A stretch of DNA of 14,284 bases from JAEXNA01 sp050486105 (GCA_050486105.1 JBJHCR010000162.1:1-14284); one strand, 5' to 3'; positions 8,166 through 14,284 are shown, counted from the first letter of the stretch. Program-made: numbers and translations. Notes: generated by a model not told the origin, from the sequence alone.

Positions 8166-8416
8166 TGGACACGATAATGAAGACAGCTGATACCGGTGGG
8201 TGAGACTAAAGGCTCGTCAGCTGATAAGTCTCCGACCAGCCAGACACCCCCCGACGAGGCAAGGAGGTGCCCGTTCTCCTTCACCGGTAGCAAGTCGTAG
8301 CTCTGCTCCCACAGAAGCCTTGCCTGGTGGGCCCGGCGCGACCCCATGACGGCGTAACCCATCAATCTCCCTATCAAAACAAGGCAAACTGCGAACACGA
8401 GGTAGGAACCTAGCAT
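8147..8416 (-). CDS. Truncated membrane protein with GIDE-like domain
   Basis: The predicted product has 89 residues. It begins with a membrane helix (about 2-22, GSYLVFAVCLVLIGRLMGYA) followed by a basic stretch (MGSRRAHQARLL). Residues 50-86 match the start of a GIDE-type (E3 ubiquitin ligase-like) domain: GGVWLVGDLSADEPLVSPTG, then CLHYRVQ. Bacterial members of that family are longer membrane proteins. Here the frame stops (TGA 8149-8147) exactly where Usp-derived sequence begins, so the 3' part was probably lost in a deletion. The stop overlaps the Usp remnant's ATG as TGATG, so reinitiation is conceivable. No convincing Shine-Dalgarno sequence precedes the ATG at 8416, and no better start is visible. 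It may be a pseudogene; the GIDE assignment is moderately sure. Confidence 0.5.
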   Translation of the reverse strand: MLGSYLVFAVCLVLIGRLMGYAVMGSRRAHQARLLWEQSYDLLPVKENGHLLASSGGVWLVGDLSADEPLVSPTGISCLHYRVQAWCIS

Positions 8417-8851
8417 GGAGAAGATTTTGAGGAAAACCGCGACGGTACCTTCTGTGATCCCGGGTCCCTCACGAATAGTCCGGTGGCTTGAGGAGATTGT
8501 GCTGCCCTTTCGCGTTTCTGGCCGTGTGTACAGACAATAGCGAGAAACCTATCCAGTGATTTCTCTGATCGGCTGATTGCTGATCGGACAGGGCCCAGCA
8601 GGCTTTCGTCCAAGTGACTCCTTCACCGAGGCCTCTCCTAACGAAAGTTCGAGCCTTTGACTGAACCCCGCCTCGAAGCCGTCAAGGTTTATCCTGAACT
8701 CAGGTTTCTGCACGCACTGTGCAGAATTGAGAGAGGGTCCAAGCGACCCAGTCGATGACTGCTCTTCGCCTGGGCAACACTTGTGATCCTGTCGAATCCG
8801 AATGCCTCGCGTGTTCAGAAGTTAGCAATCTTCAGGTAACATTCTGTTATC
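8417..8851. other. Gene-poor stretch without recognisable genes
   Basis: Short open frames occur on both strands, but none shows a domain, signal peptide or ribosome binding site that I would support. Small inverted repeats are present: CTGCAC/GTGCAG around a 5-base loop near 8708-8724 and GGGTC/GACCC near 8736-8750. They may be remnants of regulatory DNA. The N-terminal half expected for the AHSA1-like fragment that follows was looked for here in all three plus frames and was not found. Confidence 0.45.
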
Positions 8852-9073
8852 CTACGCGTCACATTCCAGTTCGACGATGCGGCTTACGGGGGAGAGATGA
8901 CCATCACGACCACCTTCCAACCCCTTGCGGGTGGGACCGAGATAACTGTGGTCTGCGACAACGTTCCGCCAGGTATCTCGGCCAAAGACCATGAAGCCGG
9001 CCTCACCTCCAGCCTACAGAATCTTGCTAGCTATTTACAGTGCAATCCACAGCAGGATCACATCGGCGCGTGA
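8852..9073 (+). pseudogene. AHSA1/SRPBCC-family protein, C-terminal half
   Basis: The frame reads LRVTFQFDDAAYGGEMTITT, then GGTEITVVCDNVPPGI and HEAGLTSSLQNLASYL, ending at TGA (9071-9073). This matches the second half of AHSA1-type SRPBCC proteins: the strand ending in a (G)EM-T-T motif, the GTE-hydrophobic-C-N-V/PPGI loop, and the C-terminal helix after a conserved EAG. The family folds into a hydrophobic-ligand pocket. The first half (about 75 residues) is missing and a TAA blocks the frame just upstream, so this is probably a truncated relic. An ATG at 8897 with GGGGGAGAG before it could start a 58-residue product, so expression of a fragment cannot be excluded. Confidence 0.68.
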
Positions 9074-9609
9074 GGCAAGAGGAACATCGAAGGTAGACGT
9101 GGCAACCATCCAGCAGATTTGGGAGTTTGCTGCGGAGTGGTATACACGTCAGGCCAATAAACACGATGTTGGCTGTATCGGACTGGAGGATACCGCTCCT
9201 GATCAGCACGTTCAGAAAAGCAACCAGTCAGAGTGCTCATTAATCTTGAGACTGTGACGAGAGCCCGCTCCATGAACTCTTCGTCGCTCAGCATGGTGTT
9301 GGGCCTAGCGCTCCGTTTCGTTCTCGTGGCAGAGTTATCCCCACCACCGGCGCCAAAGACCTTCCCGAACCGAGAGAGTAAGCCCTGGGGGATGGAGTTG
9401 GTCGGACCGGGTGCTTTGTTGCTCGAGGAACTCAGAGTGAGGTCTTGGGCTTTTTGGAAAGATCGAGGCTGAATTTCGCGGCGTGAGGCGTGGAGAGAGA
9501 GCAATCGGAAGGTGCGGGAAACCTTTGAATCCCTCCGTCTGGCTTTGGACGGTCCTACGAAGCATTCGAGCTAGAGGAAAAGTTCCGGGGAAGCAAAACG
9601 TCACGGCCC
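9074..9609. other. Gene-poor stretch with degraded protein-like fragments
   Basis: No intact gene is supported. Three scraps have coding-like character. At 9093-9164 (+) the frame reads IWEFAAEWYTRQ, resembling the W-x-L-A-x-x-WY-x-x-R start of alkylmercury lyase-like proteins; this is weak. At about 9230-9440 (-) a frame with G/C-ending codons includes GLLSRFGKVFGAGGG and MLSDEEFMERALVTVSRLMS, of unknown family. At 9473-9574 (+) a frame reads REAWRESNRKVRETFESLRL and ends in TAG, like the tail of a lost helical protein. The last bases form the 5' leader of the Tudor-like gene. Confidence 0.4.
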
Positions 9610-10506
9610 ATGTCTACTCTAAGTCGATTCATCTTACTGGTACTTCTTCTTGTTGCATCCACCAATATAGCTCTTGCCCAACCTCCTATGAGTCTTGACT
9701 ACCAGCCCCAGGATGCGGTCCTGGTGCAGTGGAGAGGTGACTGGTACCCCGCCCGAATCATTGCCATTGATGGAGTGCGGTATAAAGTTCGATACGAAGA
9801 CTCCGAGGAGTTTTGGGACGAATGGGTGCCCGCAGACCGCATACGCCCGGTTGCGCCTTCGTCCTCGGCTCCTGTCACCTCCAGTTCGCCGAAGGTAGAC
9901 GATAGCCAACTTCCCCCGGGGTCGACGGCCACCTCGGCTTACCGTCCAGGTGACGCCGTCTCGGTGAAGTGGAGCGGCGGTTGGTTTCCCGGCCGCATTT
10001 TGAGGACCGAAGGCGGGCGTTACTTTGTAAGCTACGATGGTTATCCGGAGAGTTCTCACGAGTGGGTCAACGCGGATCGCCTGCAGCGTCCGGGTTCCCC
10101 AATCGCCTCCTCGCCAACGACGACTCCTCCGCCCTCTCCCCCAGTTTGGACCCCGAGCACCGCCCCCACCCCAGCCCCCACGACGGCGGGAGGGCTTCAG
10201 GGCACCTGGCATTATAAGAGTTGGAAGGCTAACGGTTCTCAAGAGTTGATGAACGGAAGCGTGTTTTACACGCTGGGTCTGCAAGCCGACGGTAAGTGGG
10301 TACTTCGGAACACCACGAGGTCGAACCCCACTTTTCCGGAAACGGTCGCCTGGGGCACCTATACCTCTTCCAGCGGAACCCTGGTTCTCACCCAAACGGG
10401 AACTCCGGCCCGGGTCTACGGCCGTTACGCTATGGAGGTTTCCGGACAGAGGATGGTCCTGCGCGAAGCCGGCACCGGAGACGTCATCGTCGTCGAGCGT
10501 CGCTAA
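9610..10506 (+). CDS. Secreted protein with two Tudor/Agenet-like modules and lipocalin-like C-terminus
   Basis: The 298-residue product opens with a Sec signal peptide (hydrophobic core 8-19, probable cleavage after ALA at 23), which supports this ATG; GGGGAAG lies about 15-20 bases upstream, a loose ribosome site. Residues 31-80 and 111-160 are two copies of an SH3-like Tudor/Agenet module, each with the pattern DAV-V-W-G-W(Y/F)P-(A/G)RI, then RY-V-Y, and ending EWV-ADR. A Ser-rich linker joins them (81-110). A Pro/Thr-rich spacer (161-195) leads to a C-terminal region with GTWHYKSW at its start and repeated beta strands (FYTLGLQADGKWVL, GTLVLTQTG), resembling lipocalin-like domains. Tudor-like folds bind peptides or glycans; the ligand here is unknown. 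The protein is probably periplasmic or exported. The two modules are clear; the exact fold of the C-terminal domain is inference. Confidence 0.88.
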   Translation: MSTLSRFILLVLLLVASTNIALAQPPMSLDYQPQDAVLVQWRGDWYPARIIAIDGVRYKVRYEDSEEFWDEWVPADRIRPVAPSSSAPVTSSSPKVDDSQLPPGSTATSAYRPGDAVSVKWSGGWFPGRILRTEGGRYFVSYDGYPESSHEWVNADRLQRPGSPIASSPTTTPPPSPPVWTPSTAPTPAPTTAGGLQGTWHYKSWKANGSQELMNGSVFYTLGLQADGKWVLRNTTRSNPTFPETVAWGTYTSSSGTLVLTQTGTPARVYGRYAMEVSGQRMVLREAGTGDVIVVERR

Positions 10507-10537
10507 GTCTTGTCACTGGGGTAGACCAATCTTAGCG
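10501..10537 (+). other. Inverted repeat spanning the Tudor-like gene's stop codon
   Basis: CGCTAAG (10501-10507) and CTTAGCG (10531-10537) can form a 7-bp stem around a 23-base loop, with the stop codon TAA in the left arm. No T-run follows. It may aid transcript ending or may be chance. Confidence 0.25.
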
Positions 10538-10632
10538 TGAATGGATCGGAAATTGGTGCGGAGGATCTGGGGGAGCTTGGGACCGAGGGCCGCCTCTCAG
10601 GGTGGACGCTTGCAGCCGAGGTCCGCGCCGGA

Positions 10633-10658
10633 TTTAACGTTTCTCTAACGAATCTATC
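10633..10658 (+). promoter_or_regulatory. Phased direct repeats upstream of the gene at 10695, possible operator
   Basis: TTTAACG (10633-10639) and TCTAACG (10644-10650) recur at an 11-base period, with a degenerate third unit TATCGGA (10655-10661). Tandem 7-8-base half-sites separated by 3-4 bases are typical of OmpR/PhoB-family response regulator sites, so this is a candidate binding site. It lies 35-60 bases before the start codon. No confident -35/-10 pair was found. Confidence 0.3.
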
Positions 10659-10694
10659 GGAGAATCTGGGAAACACACCAAAAGGGGCAGATAG

Positions 10695-11267
10695 ATGCAG
10701 ATTACCTCTACTAGTTCAAGTTCTGTCGCGCGTTCGAAGGTCTCGCAGTTCCTCAATGACCTCAGAGTCCATCGGCCAACGCTACCGAACAACGAATATC
10801 CCTCCGACATGTTCCATCCCTATGGAACCAATCCACCTTACGAACATACGGCAAAAGAGGAAGGGCAGAGGCTTCTATCTTTGCTCAAAGCTCATCCTGA
10901 GGGGACCCTCGGAGGCCTTATCTCTCAGCGAGACGAGCAGGCCCAAAGTGCCGAGAGGCTTTCCAACGTCGCCGCGGTGGGTTCTTTTTTGGCATTGGGC
11001 ACGAGTTCTCTAGCTTGGGCTACTGGTCTCATCGGGGGCGGAGCCACAGCAGTCGGTGTGGTCGGGGGTCTCGGCTTGGGCGTTCTTTCCGTACTCAAAG
11101 GTCAAGAAGCCAATCAAGTGCGAGGGGAACAAGGCCAACTCCAGATGTGGGACAAGGCCCTTCAAAATCCTGAAGCAGAACGGACGCCCATAACTGTCCT
11201 CCTTCGTTCTTTCTCGGAGATACACACTTGGGAGCGAGAGCGCCTGGGGCTTCCTGTCACCAACTAG
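10695..11267 (+). CDS. Uncharacterised 190-residue protein with a Gly/Ala-rich hydrophobic segment
   Basis: I do not recognise a family. The start is supported by AAAAGGGG 7-10 bases before the ATG. The first 50 residues are polar and Ser/Pro-rich (MQITSTSSSSVARS) without a signal peptide. Residues about 52-90 are helical and charged (KEEGQRLLSLLKAHPEG, ISQRDEQAQSAERL). Residues 91-134 are hydrophobic and small-residue-rich, including GLIGGGATAVGVVGGLGLGV, and could be two close membrane helices or a glycine-zipper hairpin. A charged C-terminus (135-190) carries ISEIHTWERERLG-like helix-forming sequence. Glycine-rich hairpins occur in channel-forming and membrane-scaffold proteins, but assigning that role would be guessing. 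The gene appears to be transcribed alone, with possible upstream operator repeats. Confidence 0.75.
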   Translation: MQITSTSSSSVARSKVSQFLNDLRVHRPTLPNNEYPSDMFHPYGTNPPYEHTAKEEGQRLLSLLKAHPEGTLGGLISQRDEQAQSAERLSNVAAVGSFLALGTSSLAWATGLIGGGATAVGVVGGLGLGVLSVLKGQEANQVRGEQGQLQMWDKALQNPEAERTPITVLLRSFSEIHTWERERLGLPVTN

Positions 11268-11652
11268 GTTTAGATTCCGCACTTCCAGTTTTACTGGCCA
11301 ACTCAACGCACGGGAGTACAGTATATCCGGTCGCTCGCTCAAGGGTCTTTTTCTCCGCTTCTTCTGACCACCCAGGCGTCCAAAGACCAGCGCCCGCCCC
11401 CCACGGCCAGCAGATAGAGCGAGCCTTTTTCGTCTTCTCCAGAGGTATGTCGAGAGCTATCCTGGTCGCAATCCAGGTCTCTTTTTTCCGCCTGAGTGGT
11501 CGGGTTTGTTTCATGGCTAAGGCTTGAACGACCTGAAGAGGAATCCTTGCGAAACTCCATTCGATGGAACTCCCCCAAATTCCGTGCCGCGGGTCGGAAT
11601 TGGAAAGAAAAAGCACCTTCCCGAACGGAGCGGGTTACTTCTGTGAGGGTGG
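11268..11652. other. Gene-poor stretch between convergent genes
   Basis: This lies between the 3' ends of the plus-strand gene ending at 11267 and the minus-strand TPR gene ending at 11653. Open frames on both strands lack recognisable domains. It contains a small hairpin CCAGT-TTT-ACTGG (11285-11297) and the two terminator-like sites listed separately. I see no gene in it. Confidence 0.5.
11461..11487 (+). terminator. Possible weak + strand terminator
   Basis: CCTGG (11461-11465) and CCAGG (11473-11477) form a 5-bp stem with a 7-base loop, followed by TCTCTTTTTT. The arrangement is terminator-like, but the stem is short and the site is about 195 bases past the upstream gene's stop. Confidence 0.25.
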
Positions 11653-11672
11653 CTACTCGGAAGGTTCGGGAA
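11602..11672 (-). terminator. Probable terminator of the TPR gene, overlapping its 3' end
   Basis: Read on the minus strand, TTCCCGAAC (11672-11664, inside the last codons) and GTTCGGGAA (11626-11618) form a 9-bp stem, followed within a few bases by CTTTTTCTTT (about 11612-11603). The T-run on this strand only, just past the stop, supports an intrinsic terminator. The 37-base loop is long, so confidence is moderate. Confidence 0.45.
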
Positions 11673-12474
11673 CGGTTATCTGAATCTCCACGTCTCCCCG
11701 GTCGTTGCGACTGCTTCCGGAGAGTGGCCGAACCTGCCCTGCTATAATTGCTTCAATCATGGATCTCAGTTTGTCGTAGTCAGGAACTCCTTCGAAAAAA
11801 CCGAAGGTGGAGTGGCGAGTATCGCCGTCGTAATATCCATCCAGATGATACGCTCGAACGCCGGGAGCAATCTGGGCGGTCTCGTGCATAAAGTCGTTGG
11901 TGGCATCGTACGATCCCAGGCTTAAGCGATAATCCCGCTCCGAGCTGCCTTCTTTAGAGACGATGAAGACGTACTTGACACCTCGAGGACCCTCGAGTTG
12001 GAAATGTTCGAACGCCATCACCTTGCGGCGGCTCGACTCGAACTGATCTCGACAGAAGAACGCGGCCTTTTTCAACTCCGAACCCTCGGGCGCCCGATTC
12101 CGAGCCTCGACGAGTTCGTCTCGAACCTCGTCGCGAGCCAGGAAATCTCCCTTGAGCTGGTAGGCCTGCACCAACTTCGCAAGCGCCCGCCAGTCGGAAG
12201 GTTCCTCTTCTCGTAACAAGGAGTAAAAACGAACCGCCTGGTCTCCATGCCCAGCCGATAGGGCGGCAAGTCCGGCATTCCAATAGAGGCTCGGAAAGGA
12301 GGCTCCGGCATCGAGACAGTCTTGGTAGTACTTCAGGGCCTCTTCGAATCGCCCGGCCTCAAAGGCTTGGTTACCGGCCTCAAAAGCCTTCTCGATGTCT
12401 CCAGCGGTCTGCGCGAGAGCCGCACACCAGAGAACGAGGACCAGCGCCAGTGAGAAACAGAACCGACCGTACAT
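11653..12474 (-). CDS. Secreted TPR-repeat protein
   Basis: The chosen start gives 273 residues beginning MYGRFCFSLALVLVLWCAALA, a clean Sec signal peptide (cleavage probably after ALA at 21 or nearby). An upstream in-frame ATG at 12546 would add 24 residues before it and is less likely; neither start has a good Shine-Dalgarno sequence. Residues about 26-120 form about three TPR helical pairs with the usual spacing (AFEAGNQAFEAGRFEEALKY, LYWNAGLAALSAGHGDQAVR, WRALAKLVQAYQLKGDFLAR). The C-terminal part (about 140-273) is a mixed strand/helix region (VMAFEHFQLEGPRGVKYVFIV, SLGSYDATNDF, GYYDGDTRHSTFGFFEGVPDY) that I do not recognise. TPR repeats mediate protein-protein contacts, so a scaffold role in the periplasm is plausible. 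A terminator-like hairpin overlaps its 3' end, and an ATPase gene runs divergently upstream. Confidence 0.85.
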   Translation of the reverse strand: MYGRFCFSLALVLVLWCAALAQTAGDIEKAFEAGNQAFEAGRFEEALKYYQDCLDAGASFPSLYWNAGLAALSAGHGDQAVRFYSLLREEEPSDWRALAKLVQAYQLKGDFLARDEVRDELVEARNRAPEGSELKKAAFFCRDQFESSRRKVMAFEHFQLEGPRGVKYVFIVSKEGSSERDYRLSLGSYDATNDFMHETAQIAPGVRAYHLDGYYDGDTRHSTFGFFEGVPDYDKLRSMIEAIIAGQVRPLSGSSRNDRGDVEIQITVPEPSE

Positions 12475-12517
12475 ACCCTTGTATTCGAGCTTCCCACAAA
12501 GAAGCCTGGCCCACGCT

Positions 12518-12538
12518 AGCAAACGGTTAAGCACTTGC
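12518..12538 (+). repeat. Dispersed 21-bp repeat, copy B
   Basis: AGCAAACGGTTAAGCACTTGC matches the copy at 7379-7399 with two differences. It lies in the divergent intergenic region upstream of the TPR gene's preferred start, so it could have a regulatory role or be a remnant of a repeated element. Confidence 0.4.
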
Positions 12539-12663
12539 GAGAGCATTCAAAGTTTCGTGCACCAACCCGCCCTGTGCCTCCGTCGGGTGAGATAACGTTC
12601 CTTCCAAGACAAGTTTCCCAGATCGCGTCCAGACGATAGGTCTCGAGGGTCAAGTTTTCGAAG

Positions 12664-14250
12664 GTGGTGAGAGTGAAGCTCGACAGCCAGAAAAGAGACT
12701 TTCTCGACATCCTCTATCAGAGTCAGATCTATCTTACCCTTCAGGACTTTAAGCCTGCTTCCGAATTGAGATGGGTTAGAGATAAGCTCCCGTTGGGGGG
12801 AGGTGCGAGCCAACCCTCCGGCTGGCCCAAGAGTTTCTATGCGGTAGAAGATCCTACCACAGGCTACTTCTTTGCCTCTCTCGCCAAGACAAATCCTGAC
12901 GGCTGGACCCTGGTGTACACGCCTACTAAAGGCAGCCCTCAGGTCAAAGCAGAGTTCTGTACTCCTGATAAGTATAATGACACTTTCAGCCGTTGGGTGA
13001 AGAGACTCAACACCGAGATCGAGGCGGAGAAACCGTGGCTCGACCGCCTCCCACTAGGAAGCTCACCACTCACCTTCGGAAAGGCTGCGGGACTGGAACA
13101 GTGTTTGAGAAACTGCGGACTCGAAAGTAGGGAGCTTGAGTTTGAATCGAGCTTCTCCGGTTTGAAACTTGTCGTTCCGGGTTCAATTTTTGGATTCGAA
13201 TTCAGGCCAAATCCCGGTTTAACCGGCTGGAGTGGCACCTACAGCCCGGGAATGTTTCGGGTCAGCGATTCGTACTCGAACTTGAATTGGGGCGCAGTGC
13301 TGAAATTGGTGGAACAGTGGTGTGGCTTCTTGAAGAAGGAGCAGAACGTCGTGTTCCCGTCCCCACCGCAAGTACCCGCCCAGCCTGCCCCTAAGCGGGA
13401 CCCCGTCAAGATGGTGAAGCTTGTTCTCGTGAACATTCGCAAGTTTCAGAACTTGGAGCTTGAGTTGCATTCGGCTGCCACCGTGCTTTGTGGACCTAAT
13501 GGAACCGGAAAAAGCACGATCCTGCGTTGTCTAGCGATCGCGCTTTGTCACGAGGCTGATACCGCCGCGCTCCTGGCCGATGTCCCAGGAGGCTTGCTGA
13601 ATGACGAGTCCGAGGAGGGGCGAATCGAGCTGGTGCTCCGAGATTCAGCAGGAACTGAGAGAACGAATACCGTGGTCATCTGGCGCAAGAATGGGCGAGA
13701 TGTGCTTGGAAAGCAGGAGAAGCCTGCTCAGGATGTCTTCTTCTGTGGTTACGGCAGCGTCTTTGGAATGCAGGCCGAGCAAACCCGAAGTGAGTTCTCA
13801 GGTCGGGAGTCTTCTCGGTCTTTATTCGATTATGGTACCAAACTCTTCAGTTTGGAGATGGTTCTTCGGCGCTTGGGTGACCGCTTTGGGGAGAATTCCC
13901 AAAGCGTCGTTACTCGATTGAGCCAGGTTCTTGGACTTCAGGGTCTTCCCAGAGTGAGGCCGGGCGGTGGGGTCGAATACGCAGAGAATGGAACCTCTAT
14001 TAGCTATGAAGGTCTCGCCGATGGATATCGCATTAGCTTGACATGGATGCTTGATCTCTTCGGCTGGGCCCTGGTGGCTGACGGTTTAAACGACAAAGAC
14101 CCTGCCGGTGTTCTTCTCTGTGACGAGGTGGATAAGCATATGCACCCTGCCTTGCAGGCAGAGCTCATTGGTCGCTTGGGAAAAGCCCTTCCTGAGATGC
14201 AAATGGTGCTCACCACCCACAATCCTCTCACCGTCCTAGGAGGCTGCTGA
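12664..14250 (+). CDS. ABC/SMC-like AAA ATPase with unusual duplicated N-terminal region; frame broken near 3' end
   Basis: Residues 1-245 are unfamiliar and appear to hold two related modules (about 58-125 and 165-227). From 250 an ABC/SMC-type ATPase follows: KLVLVNIRKFQNLELEL, Walker A GPNGTGKST (277-285, Lys283), a signature-like SYEGLADGYRISL (447-459), Walker B VLLCDEVD (Asp487, Glu488) and H-loop TTHNP (His519). This is the arrangement of AAA_21-like ATPases, which occur in antiphage systems (OLD/Gabija-, Septu- and retron-associated) and also outside defence. The product is soluble, with no signal or membrane segment. The start is uncertain: GTG codons at 12664, 12667 and 12673 are all possible, and AAGGTGG at 12661-12667 suits 12673. 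The frame stops at TGA 14248-14250 in mid-domain, and the expected sequence continues in the +1 frame. Partner genes, if any, are beyond the window. Confidence 0.85.
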   Translation: MVRVKLDSQKRDFLDILYQSQIYLTLQDFKPASELRWVRDKLPLGGGASQPSGWPKSFYAVEDPTTGYFFASLAKTNPDGWTLVYTPTKGSPQVKAEFCTPDKYNDTFSRWVKRLNTEIEAEKPWLDRLPLGSSPLTFGKAAGLEQCLRNCGLESRELEFESSFSGLKLVVPGSIFGFEFRPNPGLTGWSGTYSPGMFRVSDSYSNLNWGAVLKLVEQWCGFLKKEQNVVFPSPPQVPAQPAPKRDPVKMVKLVLVNIRKFQNLELELHSAATVLCGPNGTGKSTILRCLAIALCHEADTAALLADVPGGLLNDESEEGRIELVLRDSAGTERTNTVVIWRKNGRDVLGKQEKPAQDVFFCGYGSVFGMQAEQTRSEFSGRESSRSLFDYGTKLFSLEMVLRRLGDRFGENSQSVVTRLSQVLGLQGLPRVRPGGGVEYAENGTSISYEGLADGYRISLTWMLDLFGWALVADGLNDKDPAGVLLCDEVDKHMHPALQAELIGRLGKALPEMQMVLTTHNPLTVLGGC

Positions 14251-14284
14251 TTTAACCCGGTTTCAGGATGGTATTTTCCTCGTT
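14238..14284 (+). other. Frameshift site: continuation of the ATPase in the +1 frame
   Basis: After TTHNPLTVLGG the in-frame codons are TGC TGA. In the +1 frame the DNA reads on as (A)ADLTRFQDGIFLV to the window edge, exactly the kind of strand that follows the H-loop in these ATPases. One extra base near 14239-14246 (for example in GGAGGC) explains this. AGGAGG (14238-14243) ends 4 bases before the UGA, recalling the prfB +1 frameshift layout (where the spacing is 6), so programmed frameshifting is possible. A sequencing error or a true inactivating mutation are simpler alternatives. Confidence 0.6.

Noticed and set aside
9634..10395. 253-residue minus-strand open frame opposite the Tudor-like gene
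   Set aside because: Low-complexity Arg/Gly-rich translation typical of the antisense of a GC-rich gene; the plus-strand frame has a signal peptide and domains.
11257..11616. 119-residue minus-strand open frame downstream of the TPR gene
   Set aside because: Overlaps a likely terminator, has no ribosome site and no recognisable domain.
12547..12663. Sigma-70-like promoters in the divergent region
   Set aside because: No -35/-10 pair with acceptable spacing stood out for either gene; the organism's promoter consensus is unknown.

Overview
The window is GC-rich bacterial DNA (G/C-ending codons dominate the real genes). A cytoplasmic Ser/Thr kinase-ATPase-GAF-PAS-histidine kinase fusion, a secreted protein with paired Tudor-like modules and a secreted TPR protein together suggest a large-genome environmental bacterium. 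Myxococcota, Acidobacteriota or an Eremiobacterota-like candidate phylum would all fit, but nothing here settles the phylum. No rRNA, tRNA or CRISPR array was seen.

Region 1 (2-6762, + strand) is a signalling operon of two genes: the 3' part of a membrane-anchored hybrid histidine kinase with a C-terminal receiver, then a giant 1833-residue kinase fusion. They overlap by ATGA, so they are probably translationally coupled and work in one phosphotransfer circuit.

Region 2 (6763-9609) is gene-poor and decayed. It opens with a 196-bp MITE-like element (19-bp ends with one mismatch, CTAG at both borders, nested hairpins). On the minus strand lie an intact 210-residue gene of unknown function (7426-8058), the last ~35 codons of a universal stress protein whose stop overlaps that gene's start, and a truncated membrane protein with a GIDE-like domain that runs straight into the stress-protein tail. 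On the plus strand is a C-terminal half of an AHSA1/SRPBCC protein, followed by weaker protein-like scraps. The region looks like a graveyard shaped by deletions.

Region 3 (9610-12474) has three genes of unknown role: a secreted protein with two Tudor/Agenet-like modules and a lipocalin-like C-terminus; a 190-residue protein with a Gly/Ala-rich hydrophobic stretch, preceded by 11-bp-phased direct repeats; and, on the minus strand, a secreted TPR protein with a plausible overlapping terminator.

Region 4 (12664-window end, + strand) is an ABC/SMC-like AAA ATPase of the type found in antiphage systems. Its N-terminal half is unusual and appears internally duplicated. Its frame is broken 34 bases before the window edge: the expected C-terminal sequence continues in the +1 frame, and an AGGAGG lies just upstream of the in-frame UGA. 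Any partner gene is outside the window. This ATPase is the best candidate here for an undescribed system, but the window alone cannot prove it.
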